In this document: positions 37,887 through 51,800 of the stretch, in pieces
Position numbering within the stretch: the stretch's first letter is position 1
How the letters are laid out: every line of letters begins with the position of its first letter
Assembly (NCBI GenBank): GCA_032622095.1
Contig: CP136061.1
Span: 249,811,582 to 249,875,581 of the forward strand
DNA: 64,000 nucleotides
Source of the DNA: Siphonodentalium dalli
Taxonomy: Eukaryota > Mollusca > Scaphopoda > Gadilida > Siphonodentaliidae
Direction: 5' to 3'
Notes under the pieces: generated by a model
Told to the model about the DNA's origin: nothing
Database searches by the model: none
What the model saw: only the letters and a program-made list of their open reading frames with translations
Program-made: the position numbers and the translations under genes

Positions 37887-39162
37887 AATACCCAATAATA
37901 TAAAGTCTGTAAAAACAGCACTAAGAAGAATATGGAGAAATATATAAAACTTTGTTCATATATTAATTATTGATTGCTATGAAATAATGACATTTTGCAT
38001 GTTGAAACCAGCCCTCTTAGTTCAGATTGTTTGGTTTTCGAAATCTGCTACGGCAACCCTGGATTTAGTTGGAAATATGACACAAGCCATATTTCTTACT
38101 GAATCCTGAAAAGTTACCCATAATTCTGCTGTGGTTAAGGAGTCAATTATTTAGGGCATTACTATATATAAGAGAATGTGCTGGTTTACAAGGTCAAGGT
38201 AAATATTGTTAGGCCAATGTATTCTCGTATATGTGTGAGGCTCCCTATGGGAGACTCGCATATATAAGAGAATGCATTGGCACAGGGTTTTCGCCAAATT
38301 TCAGGAAGCTGCAGTCATGTAAGCTAGAGTTAACAGTAATGTTTACATAACAATGGTTTCAATATGCAAAATCTCGTTATCAGAGAATTATCAATAAAGA
38401 AAATAACAACCTATTTTTTTCATGTACCTGTTGTGATAGTACTGTTGTTATACAAACTTTTATTTTTTTTACGTTTACACAATGTGAGTGCCGTGGGTCC
38501 CTTTAAAAACACTCCCATCTAAACTACGATCGAAGCAATCCAATCTGATCTGACAAGCACAGACTATCATGTGCAAGGCAAAATTCTTGAACATGATTTA
38601 ACTAAGTTAGCAAACAATGTACCAAATCACGAAGTCATCTCTGTTGCGTCCCTTCAAAACGCTTTGAATTACATGTTTTAGAAACTGCTTTTCAAAGATA
38701 GGAAGTACAAATTTTAGACATTAGAAAAAAATGTCATGATATAATTTTATGACAAAAAAAAAATGCCAAAACAGAAAACACATTGCATATTAAATCAGAC
38801 AATGGTTTTCATTGATTTTGTACTACAGAAAATACAATACAGGCTTCTGTTGAATATTCGTTATTTATGAATGAACAACATTGTCCCTTCATGACTTCAT
38901 GATTTCAAAGAATTTACTGAGTCTGAGAGTAGTCAAATCAGATGTGATTTCAGTCCAAGCAATAGTAAGAACTGTCTGCATAAATAATCCACTGTATATA
39001 ATATACGGTAGATATAAATAATCCACTGTATATAATATACGGTAGATATAAACACACTGGCATATGATTCTACACAATCAAGTGCCACTCTTCTTGACAT
39101 TTAACAGCAGTTATATACAATACTTTACTTTTGCCAATGATAATCATGAATGATTTTAGTGT

Positions 39163-39256
39163 GCATAATAAGATCCCCAGAGGGTGAATTAATGATGCTA
39201 TCCTGCATAGCAGGCTAGCATCACTAAATTCACCCTCTGGGGACCTCATTCTGCTT
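39163..39256. repeat. Core hairpin of the CAAGCC (hAT-like) family (copy B)
   Basis: Counterpart of 7184-7277. Confidence 0.72.
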
Positions 39257-39273
39257 ACTCACAAAACCTTAAT

Positions 39274-39930
39274 TTAACCCTTATATGAATGGAGCTTTTT
39301 GCGAAAATCATGTGCAAATGCAGTCTCTTATATGTGACCCGCCATATCAAATCCAGTCGTAAGTCGGGATTTTTTTACCCTGTGCCAATGCATTCTCTTA
39401 TATATGCGAGTCGACCATAGGTCGCCTCGCATATATAAGAGAATGCATTGGCCTAACAATTTTTTATCATTTTTTTAAAATAAATGTTTCTTACAATTTT
39501 TAGGACATAAAATAAAAAACATCCATTACCCTACAGGGAGCCCCACACATATATAGAAGCATATAGAAGAGCGTCGTCTGCTCATGTTTGTCTGGAGCTC
39601 TGTATGGGTGAAATTATAAAATTGTTAAAGAATACAAGAAAAAATTATTAAAATTGTAAAAAATTGTTAGGCCAATGCATTCTCTTATATATGTGAGGTG
39701 ACCTATGGTCGACTCGCATATATAAGAGAATGCATTGGCACAGGGTAAAAAAATCCCGACTTACGACTGGATTTGATATGGCGGGTCACATACATGTGAG
39801 TCTCCTTGTAAGCCAGTACATTATCTTATATATGCGAGGCTCCCTATGGGAGACTTGCATATATAAGAGAATGCACTGGCACAGGGTCTTTAATTTTGCG
39901 CCATTGCAGCTCCTGTCATGAAAGGGTTAT
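39274..39930 (+). mobile_element. TTAA element, family 3, long form (copy B)
   Basis: Counterpart of 7295-7951, with three shared-stem hairpins and right end GGGTTAT. Confidence 0.7.
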
Positions 39931-40315
39931 TAAATTTTATTTACAGCTTCAGGTAGTTAACAGCTAACTAACTACTTGACAATGATCTAGAATGTGGTGA
40001 TGAAACCGAGTTAGTAGATGAAATATGACTCTCCCCATGCTTTGAACCATTCAGATATCCTCTACTTTGAGTATGCACTCCCCCGTAGTTTAAAAACAAG
40101 AAGAGTCAAATATCTTGAAAAAGTTTTCTACATTGCTAAAACTGTTAAATTAGTCCCAAAAAATAAGATGATAAAAACTCCTTCATGTTTTATCAAGAAT
40201 TAAATTCTGAGTTGGGAGATGTATATTCAAAATCTCCTCAAGTTTGACATCTTATAATATCACAGAATTAGGTGAAGTCATTCACTAACATTGTAAAACA
40301 TAAGCGATGATGATC

Positions 40316-40650
40316 AGGCTAGTCATGATGGTAAGCAATATAATGATTAGGCTAGTCATGTTAGGCTAGTCATGTTAGGCTAGTCATGTTCGGCGAGTCA
40401 TGTTAGGCTAGTCATGTTAGGCGAGTCATGCTAGGCTAGTCATGTTAGGCGAGTCATGCTATGCTAGTCATGTTAGGCTAGTCATGATAGACTAGTCATG
40501 TTAGGCTAGTCATGATAGACTAGTCATGATAGGCTAGTCATGATAGGCTAGACATGTTGGTAAGCAATATAATGATTAGGCTAGTCATGTTAGGCTAGTC
40601 ATGTTAGGCGAGTCATGCTATGCTAGTCATGTTAGGCTAGACATGTTGGT
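40316..40650. repeat. 14-bp tandem array (copy B)
   Basis: Counterpart of 8309-8770, shorter and with a different order of variant units. Confidence 0.92.
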
Positions 40651-41264
40651 ACATGGTCTGAAGGCTTTATTGGGGAGGTGTAGAGAGTAAAACAGCAAGG
40701 TCTGATTGCTCGCGAGTCCGATTGCTCAGCAAAATCACCCTGCAGACTTCAATGGGGCTCGTGAACCCAATTGCTTAACTCTATTTCTCAATTTTGCAGG
40801 GAGGAGGGGGGGGGGGGGGTGCCTGAAGACAATAGTATGCCAACTATATATGCATTAGTATATCGCGCTTGCAAAAGTTTCCAAGTTCTGTACTTCCCAA
40901 TATATTTTAAATCCCTTCTACCTCCGCACATACACACAACTAGTCTAATCATGTGTCCAGAGCTAAGCTGATGTCCAGAGCTTGAAATCTGAGAATAACA
41001 AAGTCTACACAGAACATATAGACTCATCTACAATGAAGGCTTCATTCACGCAAGACTAAAACTCTAGTGTCTACACAAGAGGAATCTCAGTGTTTTGAAA
41101 ATGTGAGGGGAGGTAATTCTATTTATCCTCAAGAGTCAATCTATTTATCATGACAAGAGCCAGGACGTTGAGTCAATTTTCATTCTATATATCCCAGACA
41201 ATAATTTTAAAAGTAATACAATTCTGAAGCCAATTTCGGCAGTGGTGTAACCTAATTTTTAGCA

Positions 41265-41664
41265 TTAACCCTTTACCCAACAAACCGGCCAAAACCGGCC
41301 AAATAAAGCTTCAACAGCCTAAAATATCTTCGGTCTGTCTCAATAGAACCATACAAATATGGATATCATTGGAACCGGCTCCTTGACCACATTGTAATGG
41401 TTACAGTTATGCCCTGTGCCAATGCATTCTCTTATATATGCGAGTCGACCATAGGTCGCCTCGCATATATAAGAGAATGCATTGGCCTAAAAAAAAACTT
41501 TTTTTAACACTTTTTACCATTTTATCTTACATTCTTTAACAATTTTATAATTTTTAATGTGTTAAGCCAATGCATTCTCTTATATATGCGAGGCGACCTA
41601 TGGTCGACTCGCATATATAAGAGAATGCATTGGCACAGGGCCCTTCTGTTGGGTAAAGGGTTAA
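41265..41664 (-). mobile_element. piggyBac-type MITE, family 1 (copy B)
   Basis: Counterpart of 9372-9771, TTAA on both sides. Confidence 0.9.
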
Positions 41665-43702
41665 AGGATTGCTATCCTGATGAATACAACAAAACATTAT
41701 CGGAAAGCCACCCCTATTATGATCACAATGATCCGAGTCCCATAACAATCGCGTAATAAATAAGCCGATAAATAAATAAATAATACCCCCACCGGTTGTC
41801 GGCTATCTCCGTCACAAATCCTCATATGACGTCAAATGGGTAAACTAATTAAAAACACGGAATCGGATTCGGAGTTAATTGTCTCTACCTACATGATGTC
41901 ATCACTATTATGTAATCGCGGCGGTGAGTAGCGATGTTAAAAGCACAGAATCGACAGAGCATGCGTGTTAATAGAAAAACTTTATGCTAGCATGTCAACA
42001 ATAATTATTGAAATTAAGGCTTGTATATGGTGTAATTTGGGCCAGGCTAAGGTTTATATATAATAATGTATATATTAGAGTTGTGAATTGAATTGAAGAT
42101 CTTAAAAATAACATTGTCGTCGTGGATGTTTTATGACCGGGATATTTAATATGCTAATTTTATAGGCCACTAACCATGCACAGACGCAGCGAATTTTCAT
42201 CAGTGGCAGTCGGCAAGATTGGTATTTTTGGGGGGGGGGAGCAATATTTCGAAATATATATATACACCCTATTGCCCTGATCGGGCCGATGATCACGTGA
42301 CTTCGTCTACAACACAAAATGTTCGGCTAACTTTTTTGAATCGTTATTAAAATAACGATTGGAGCCCGAATATTAGCTTATATGCGCATAATGATCATTA
42401 TATATATATATATTATCGGTATATTGAAAGAAAATATATTTTTTTTTCAGGATCATATTCCTTTAACTATCTTCATGTGTGTGACACTTCCAATGGATTT
42501 CCAAGCTTCTGTATTGTTTTTCATCCACCAATAAAACTGACGTTGTGATGTAGCCTAACCGCTGAAATAATGACATACAAGAACACCATAGTCAGAAATG
42601 GTAACATGTTCAAGATCATATATTATATACCCATGATTGTAATTATAGAATATAAAATATATTGGTTTCACGAATGACCAACTCATAGAATTAATCGCCT
42701 TGCACTTCTTGGCATCCGAATAACAATTGAAATTGAAATTCCCAACTACACCTTTTACTGGACTCGGCCTCCGGGTCGCTGTTCGACATTTAATCCGTCA
42801 AAAAATTCCCATTCTATAAATAAAACGCCCATGCGCCCACTGTAATTAAGAAATAGCGAAACATTATACACGCGGAGCGTGGAATAACGCAAGCACTGCC
42901 TGAAAATTATAACATCAACTGACTTCCAGTGAAATATTTGAACAGTTCGCACAGAAATCTTCTGTGTAATTTATGTCTTGATATTCCTCTGCCAAACCAC
43001 AAATAAATAATTTGGAAGTTCAAATGTGCCATGTCCTTTTAAATGAGGTATTGTTCACAAACTTTCATGCTTGAGAACAGTTTTCAGGCCAGAATTGTAA
43101 TATGGATTGAGAAACCTTCATGTATAGATGATCCTTTAACCCTGTATGGAGCCCCAGACAGAAAAAACAATGCACTGATGACTGTTGTCTGCTTGGGTCT
43201 GTGTGAGGCTCCATACGGGAGTATTATATTAGTAAACAACTAGCTGCTACACTGAAACACAAGGAAATACAAAATTACAAAATTAAATATAAACTTTAGT
43301 TGTAACACGATACTGCTGGAAATATAACACTTAGTAGAATTTAGTACTGTAGCTACACATAAAACAGAAAGCTGGAAACAAATTTGTAAGTATAACTGAC
43401 AATCATACATGTATGCATGGAATATAACTATCAATCATACATGTATGTGCGGAATATAACTAACAATACATATATATGTGTGGATACTTGCTGGTTCATG
43501 ATAATCATTCAAATTCAAAATTTATCACAATGATGATCCAAATTTTGAAAAACAAATATTATAACTGTCTACATTGGCACATTTTAAAGTTTTATTATAT
43601 CCGGTATTTCAAAATGAGGGAAATTATTATCAGAAATATGCATATTTAATTACAAATTGATTCATAGTGGTGGTTTACCTTTTATTGAGAAAATATGACA
43701 TA

Positions 43703-43786
43703 TTAACCCTTTGAGTGCCAGGGGCCGATCTCATCGGCCCTAAACCTACAAAGAATATAAGAATAAATTATAAAAATTGTAAAAAA

Positions 43787-43825
<39 letters not shown>

Positions 43826-43949
43826 TTAGGCCAATGCATTCTCTTATATATGCGATGCGACCTATGGTCGACTCGCATATATAAGAGAATGCATTGGCAC
43901 AGGGTATATGGGTTGATACAAAAATCGGACCTGGCACTCAAAGGGTTAA
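43703..43949 (+). mobile_element. TTAA element, family 2 (copy B only)
   Basis: 247 bp including both TTAA. The ends CCCTTTGAGTGCCAGG and CCTGGCACTCAAAGGG differ from family 1 beyond CCCTTT. It contains one hairpin with the family 1 stem (about 43830-43899) and a 29-30 base A run (from 43793). Copy A has the empty site CATATTAACAACAG at 11826-11839. Confidence 0.92.
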
Positions 43950-44405
43950 CAACAGTCTAAGATTTATATTGGAATGGCCTAAAATATAAAACCCCTGTGC
44001 AATGGGAAAATCTCAATCACTCTGTCAGGTTGGGAGACAATACTGTTATGATGAATGCAAATGTTATTATGTCGCTTGGAAATGGATATTCCGGGTGACC
44101 TCAAGATGGGAGCCTCCCTTTTTTCCCGAAATATGTTCAAAACATACATGGCCGCCAGCATCCATCTTGGATTTCAAATGTGAATCCATCAGCACAACCT
44201 ACAGCCCACATTTATTGGAGAATTGCTTTGAAACTTTACAGCCTTATTGGTAAATCAAAATAGGAATGATTCTATAATCATATATAAGATCAGGACAACT
44301 AAGTAAAAGAGTCATTTGAAGCAGTTTGAAGGGGGTGGGTCCCTATCCCAGAATCGTACACAAATATAAATTAGGGGGTGGTGGGTACCCTGAGGGTGGA
44401 AAAAA

Positions 44406-46773
44406 CAAGACAGTCAATGACTGTGGGGTCGCTCACCAGACTGCAAAGACTGATAAGACTGGGACTCTGGAGACCAAAACAGTGAGCACTTTTCATAATC
44501 ACTTTAAAAGAAGTAGATTTAAACAGGATATGTGGCTAGAGAGACTTCAAGTATGTAGCTTGGTAAAAAAAAACACCTTGAAATTGCCAACTGTACACTA
44601 CTGATCACCCCCTCCTCCTCCAGCTCAACAAGTCCCCTTTGACCGGTATACAGACTCCCAAGTCTTAGGTTGGAATTTCACAACTGACACCTCAAACTTT
44701 CTCAATTGTTGGAAATTTCCAATCTCACAAGCGCCTTTTTCCAAAGCCATTTAGACATGTTTGAAGCCCAATTATCCATGGATCCAAAACACAATACATG
44801 TAAGTCAGATTAATCAGTCAGGTGGTTCCAAGGTAGATGTTTTAATGAATTTGGCATTTCAATGATTTTATTAGACACAAAAGTGTTAACTCCCCATAGC
44901 CCCACCATTTCTTGACAAATTGACCTCATTTTAACAAATCTGAATCTCAGTCACTTAAGGATCCTCCTGATTGCTCCATACTATATGTAAGCTAAATAGT
45001 CCAACCTCTCTTGAGAAGACATTTTAAGAATTACTATAGAGACATATAGTTATGTCCCTGGTCCCACCCTATTTAACCTGGTGACCCCATCTGAATAAAT
45101 TTAAATCCCAGACACCAAAGAACCCTTCATACATATGATAAATATCAGTAAAATAGACCTGATGGTCCTTGTGAAGGAAGCATATTAAGAGGGAAACTGT
45201 TCTTCGTTTGGCCCCTATTTGACCAAGTGACCCCATTTAAAAAAAATCTGAATTGCAGTCAAGGAAGAACATTCCATGCTAAATAAGCCAACCAGTTCTT
45301 GCAAACATATTTTAAGAATTACTATGTAGTGAAATAGTCTCTGGCTCTGCCCTTATTTGACTTTGTGATCCCATTTTCACAAAGGTAATTTCATACCAAA
45401 TATAAGCAAAATAGGCCATTTGATTATTGCATAGAAGACACATCATGAATTACTATGTAGAGAAAGAGTAATGTAGCTGGCCTTGCACCTACTTGACCTG
45501 GTGACCCTGATAGAACAAATCTGAACCACAATCACCAAAGGAGCAAGCCTGCAAATAGTGCACCTATTCCTACATTGTATGTGCCTGTCCTCAAGCAACA
45601 CAATGTATTATACAATCAAGCCTTGAAATAGTGTGATAGTGTGTCTGTCATTTGCGGAATGAGGTCCCCCAGAGGGTGACTTTAGTGACGCTATCCTGCA
45701 CAGTGGGCTAGCATCACTAAATTCACCCTCTGGGGACCTCATTCTGCTAAGGCCCTCAACTGCTATGGCAGACCTAGGATAAGATTGAAGTTCCCCAGTT
45801 GAAGTTGATGTTCACCCATTGGACAGCACCTCAATTATGAATTTTATATTCTGCAAATTAGGGGATATAGAAACTTCCTAGAAGGGAAATGTAACTAACA
45901 ACTGTGTGGGATAGCATCACTAAATTCACCCTCTGGGGACCTCATTCTGCAAATGACAGACCTCCTATTTGCCATGTTGAACAATACATGATAGATTGTA
46001 CCTCTTATTAATGATTCTCTGACCTGAAAATGTCAGACACACTGAATTCAGGCAGTTTGTTTAAATTGCTAGCAGTATGTTTATACAAGCTGTCAGTGAC
46101 ATTGTATTCCTTGATTAATGACCTGTGTTTCTCTCTGTCTATCCACAAAGAGATATCTGCAACTTTAATAGAACAGGTATTAATGTTGGAAGCTGGAAAT
46201 GATATCCATTGGAAGGGATGTTGGTTGGGTGTAGGCCACTGCAGGGTGGGGGTGCATCTGGGCCATGTGGGAGGGGGATGGGTAATGGAATATTTCTGTA
46301 ATTTCAGAAGATTAAAGATTAAAGTTTCATAAATCTGCAGATGTTATAATGGTGTCACTTTTTCAAATTTTATAACATGCTTTTTTTTTTTTAGTTATGT
46401 CACTGGCTCTGCCCACATTCGACCCAGTGACCTCATTTGAACAAATCTGAATAACAGTCCCCCAAAGACCCTTTGTACCAAATATGAACCCATTCGGACC
46501 AATGAAATTTGAGAAGAAGTTGTTGTAAGAATTACAGAGTTATGGCCCTGGCTTCGCAACAATTTGACCCAGTGACCTCATTTGAACAAATCGGAATGAG
46601 AGTCACCTAGGGAACATCCACACCAAATATGAACCCATTTGGTCTTACGGTTCCAGAGGAGAAGATGTTCAAAGAATTGTTGACGGACGGACGGATGGAC
46701 GGATGGACGGACGGACGACGGACGAGGAGTGATGACTATAGCTCCACCGGAGACTTCGTCTCAGGTGAGCTAA
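44406..46773 (+). mobile_element. Pearl-like, Helitron-type element (copy B only)
   Basis: Insertion of 2.37 kb absent from copy A (GGAAAAAATAAAAAAGC at about 12281). The flanks rejoin between A and T with no target duplication. Near the left end is a 7-bp stem (ACAGTCA A TGACTGT). About seven degenerate core repeats of roughly 130-150 bp (each with a form of TTTGACCCAGTGACCTCATT, for example near 44905, 45065, 45215, 45358, 45492, 46418, 46559) precede an ACGG/ATGG microsatellite (46682-46724). The right end has GGAGAC TTC GTCTC, then CTAA. A 3' hairpin before CTRR and A/T insertion without duplication are Helitron traits. The TC start of typical Helitrons is absent, as far as I can place the end. 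No Rep/helicase is encoded. Confidence 0.8.
45617..45988. mobile_element. CAAGCC-family (hAT-like) element nested in the pearl-like element
   Basis: Starts CAAGCCTTGAAATAGTGTG and carries the GGTGACTTTAGTG..CACTAAATTCACC hairpin, a middle with GTTCCCCAGTTGAAGTTGAT, and a second CACCCTCTGGGGACC arm. The right end is worn, so no target duplication is claimed. Confidence 0.75.
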
Positions 46774-46814
46774 TAAAAAAGCACCTAGTGTCCGTAAATT
46801 TTTTCCTGACCACC

Positions 46815-47150
46815 CCCTGATTGACGAGGAGTTCCCTTATTATACTTTTTATATTAAATACCCATTGACGAGGAGTTCCCTTACATGTATACTTTTTGTA
46901 CATATATGCAATGTCCAGGAGTTCCCTTAGGAAATGTTCAAATAATAAGTTAACCCTTTCTATACTAAATACCCATTGAGAAGGAGTTCCTTTGGGAAAT
47001 GTTCAGATAATAAGTTGACCTTTTCTATATTAAATACCCATTTACGAGGAGTTACCTTAGGAAATGTTCAGATAATAAGTTAACCCTTTCTATACTAAAT
47101 ACCCAATGACAAGCAGTTCCCTATGGTTGTTCAGGTAATATATTCAACAA
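46815..47150. repeat. ~65-bp imperfect tandem repeat (copy B)
   Basis: About five units of the repeat at 12332-12535. Confidence 0.8.
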
Positions 47151-47278
47151 AGGACCATTATTCGCACCAATTAACCCTTTCATGTTGGGAGCTGCGCTGG
47201 TGTAGCCATAAAGTTCCTGTGCCAGTGCATTCTCTTATATATGCGAGTTTCCCATAGGGACTCGCATGTATAAGAGAA

Positions 47279-47691
47279 TTGAAGTTCCCCAGTTGAAGTT
47301 GGTGATATTCACCCATTAGTCACCTTGATTATGCATTTCATCTTCTGTGAACTAGCATCACATATTTTTCACACTCTGGGGACTTCATTCTGCTTAGGCA
47401 TCATCTTCTGGGAAGTACCAATAGTCTCAAATTAACATGGTTTTTAGTTAATTATCCCCTTCTGTTCTGTTTCTATATCCACTAATTTGCAGAAGATAAA
47501 TTACATAACCAAGATGTCTAATGGATGAACATCACCAACTTCAACTGGGGAACTTCAATCAGGTCCTAGGTCTCCCAAAGCAGTTGAGGTATAATATAAT
47601 GAGGTTCTGGAGGGTGAATTTGGTGAAACTAGTCTGCCATGCAGGATAGCATTACTAAATTCACCCTCTGGGGAACTCATTCTGCAAATAT
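47279..47691. repeat. Long form of the CAAGCC (hAT-like) family (copy B)
   Basis: Counterpart of 12668-13080, with the same inverted arms and inner tracts. Confidence 0.68.
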
Positions 47692-47918
47692 CACTATTTC
47701 CAGGCTAAAATTGTTACCAATTTAGCCATGGGTGGCCCCAAGCATGTGTAAAAGAGGCCATTTCAAACATACAGAGCATATAGACATTAAAGACTGGTGT
47801 TTAAGTGGAGTATCCTGCTGGTTGTAAGTACTCAGCCATAATTATGGGGGTTATGCACTCCCCATGATTTCGTTTATACTGTTGCATTAGATCAATAGAA
47901 GAATAAGTTCACTATTGG

Positions 47919-48090
47919 TTCAGTAGGTACACCAGGTGATTTAGGTATATAGTTTCTCCTTTGATGTATTCAGTAGGTACACCAGGTGATTTAGGTATAT
48001 AATTTTTTCCATTGATGTATTCAGTAGGTACATGTACACCGAGTGATCTAAGTAGATACATGTAGTTTTCACCATTGATGTATCTAGGTT
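47919..48090. repeat. ~50-bp tandem repeat at the duplication edge
   Basis: TTCAGTAGGTACACCAG at 47919 and 47969, with a third, diverged start at 48020. The A/B homology stops inside the second unit. Confidence 0.85.
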
Positions 48091-48859
48091 TTGCATTTGA
48101 CTTCCTGAGTGATGTTTTTCGTGCTTAATTTTCCCTTTCATAATGACCTCACCTTGGTTACATAATTAAATGCAGAGAATCCAAATTCACCCCCCACCCC
48201 CCCACACCCAACCCCACCAGCAACATCATATTACAACATCAGTCGGTCATAGATAAAAATCCAGTGGAATAGTAAATGTAGTTGAAGTAATGACTCGGCC
48301 CCCGTTATACTTTTGGAATTTTCATGGGCACTATAGTATAACAGACGCTCTAATATATTTCAATGATGACATGCAACCGAAATCGTGATGCTCTGGTCTG
48401 CCGTTGACTTATACATATGTGTTTCAATACTTTAATTATCGTTAATTGAGTCAATGGTTTTCGTGATCATTACACATCTAGCCTGTAGAAAAGTAGCTCA
48501 AGTATTTATCAACCTATTTCGATACCGGGAAAAAATCAAAAGCGAATATTATAGGTGTATTTTGGAGCACAAACCACCAAGTGGCTTTAAGTCAGTATAA
48601 ACTTGATTGACACCTTCTATCATCAGTTGATGCTGAGGCCTTTCTGAAGATTGTCATAAAATTGTCCTTTGTCGATGCTGTGATAAGTGATACTGCAGAC
48701 TGTAACTGCATCAGTGCCATATTTTAAATATATTTTTAAATATATTTATGTCACTACCAGTTTCTATTTAGTCAATTATTTGACTAACAATGGTATTTTT
48801 GTTTTAAAAGAACAGAACAAAATGTGGGAAAGAAATACAGTGGAAACGTAAATACAGGC
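48091..48859. other. No gene seen
   Basis: Low-copy sequence between the duplication and the second satellite. No exon or known repeat recognised. Confidence 0.6.
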
Positions 48860-51800
48860 AACGAGATATCTCATACAATACCCTTATGATAAACATGGGG
48901 TACGAGATATCTCATACAATACCCTTATGATAAACATGGGGTACGAGATATCTCGTATAATACCCTTATGATAAACATGGGGTACGAGATATCTCATACA
49001 ATACCCTTATGATAAACATGGGGTACGAGATATCTCATACAATACCCTTATGATAAACATGGGGTATGAGATATCTCGTATAATACCCTTATGATAAACA
49101 TGGGGTACGAGATATATGGGGTACGAGATATCTCATAAAATACCCTTATGATAATAACGGGGTTCGAGATATCTCATATAATACCCTTATGATAAACATG
49201 GGGTTCGAGATATCTCATATAATACCCTTATGATAAATATGGGGTTCGAGATATCTCATATAATACCCTTATGATAAACATGGGGTACGAGATATCTCAT
49301 ATAATACCCTTATGATAAACATGGGATTCGAGATATCTCATACAATACCCTTATGATAAACATGGGGTTCAAGATATCTCGTATAATACCCTTATGATAA
49401 ACATGGGGTACGAGATATCTCATACAATACCCTTATGATAAACATGGGGTACGAGATATCTCATATAATACCCTTATGATAAACATGGGGTACAGTGGTA
49501 CGAGATATCTTGTATAATACCCTTATGATAAACATGGGGTACAGTGGTTCGAGATATCTTGTATAATACCCTTATGATAAACATGGGGTACGAGATATCT
49601 CATACAATACCCTTATGATAAACATGGGGTACGAGATATCTCATATAATACCCTTATGATAAACATGGGGTACAGTGGTACGAGATATCTTGTATAATAC
49701 CCTTATGATAAACATGGGGTACAGTGGTTCGAGATATCTCATACAATACCCTTATGATAAACATGGGGTACGAGATATCTCATATAATACCCTTATGATA
49801 AACATGGGGTACGAGATATCTCATATAATACCCTTATGATAAACATGGGGTACGAGATATCTCATATAATACCCTTATGATAAACATGGGGTACAGTGGT
49901 ACGAGATATCTTGTATAATACCCTTATGATAAACATGGGGTACAGTGGTTCGAGATATCTCATACAATACCCTTATGATAAACATGGGGTACGAGATATC
50001 TCATATAATACCCTTATGATAAACATGGGGTACGAGATATCTCATATAATACCCTTATGATAAACATGGGGTACGAGATATCTCATATAATACCCTTATG
50101 ATAAACATGGGGTACAGTGGTACGAGATATCTTGTATAATACCCTTATGATAAACATGGGGTACAGTGGTTCGAGATATCTCATACAATACCCTTATGAT
50201 AAACATGGGATTCGAGATATCTCATACAATACCCTTATGATAAACATGGGGTTCGAGATATCTCATACAATACCCTTATGATAAACATGGGATTCGAGAT
50301 ATCTCGTATAATACCCTTATGATAAACATGGGATTCAAGATATCTCATACAATACCCTTATGATAAACATGGGGTTCGAGATATCTCGTATAATACCCTT
50401 ATGATAAACATGGGATTCGAGATATCTCATACAACACCCTTATGATAAACATGGGGTTCAAGATATCTCGTATAATACCCTTATGATAAACATGGGATAC
50501 GAGATATCTCATATAATACCCTTATGATAAACATGGGGTTCAAGATATCTCGTATAATACCCTTATGATAAACATGGGATACGAGATATCTCATATAATA
50601 CCCTTATGATAAACATGGGGTTCAAGATATCTCGTATAATACCCTTATGATAAACATGGGATTCGAGATATCTCATATAATACCCTTATGATAAACATGG
50701 GGTTCAAGATATCTCATATAATACCCTTATGATAAACATGGGGTACGAGATATCTCATATAATACCATTATGATAAACATGGGGTACGAGATATCTCATA
50801 TAATACCCTTATGATAAACATGGGGTTCAAGATATCTCGTATAATACCCTTATGATAAACATGGGGTACGAGATATCTCATACAATACCCTTATGATAAA
50901 CATGGGGTTCGAGATATCTCCTATAATACCCTTATGATAAACATGGGGTACGAGATATCTCATATAATACCCTTATGATAAACATGGGGTACGAGATATC
51001 TCATATAATACCCTTATGATAAACATGGGGTTCAAGATATCTCGTATAATACCCTTATGATAAACATGGGGTACGAGATATCTCATACAATACCCTTATG
51101 ATAAACATGGGGTTCGAGATATCTCATATAATACCCTTATGATAAACATGGGGTACGAGATATCTCATATAATACCCTTATGATAAACATGGGGTTCTAG
51201 ATATCTCATATAATACCCTTATGATAAACATGGGGTACGAGATATCTCATAAAATACCCTTATGATAAACATGGGGTTCGAGATATCTCGTATAATACCC
51301 TTATGATAAACATGGGGTTCAAGATATCTCATACAATACCCTTATGATAAACATGGGGTACGAGATATCTCATATAATACCTTTATGATCAACATGGGGT
51401 ACGAGATATCTCATATAATACCCTTATGATAAACATGGGGTACGAGATATCTCATACAATAATCTTATGATAAACATGGGATTCGAGATATCTCATATAA
51501 TACCCTTATGATAAACATGGGGTTCTAGATATCTCATACAATACCCTTATGATAAACATGGGGTTCGAGATATCTCATATAATACCCTTATGATAAACAT
51601 GGGGTACGAGATATTTCATATAATACCCTTATGATAAACATGGGGTACGAGATATCTCATACAATACCCTTATGATAAACATGGGGTACGAGATATCTCA
51701 TAAAATACCCTTATGATAATAACGGGGTTCGAGATATCTCATCTAATACCCTTATGATAAACATGGGGTTCGAGATATCTCATATAATACCCTTATGATA

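Larger units (their letters stand above)
31298..47985. repeat. Large duplication, copy B
   Basis: Second copy of the block at 1-13376, about 3.3 kb longer because of extra transposon insertions. The left boundary follows GACTTGC; copy A has no visible left flank to compare. The right boundary falls inside a ~50-bp tandem repeat (TTCAGTAGGTACACCAG), after which copy A changes to unrelated sequence 388 bp before an assembly gap. Confidence 0.95.

Noticed and set aside
46030-46332. 100-codon plus frame inside the pearl-like insertion
   Set aside because: No domain recognised, and it lies in a region present only in the insertion. It could be captured sequence, but nothing supports a gene.
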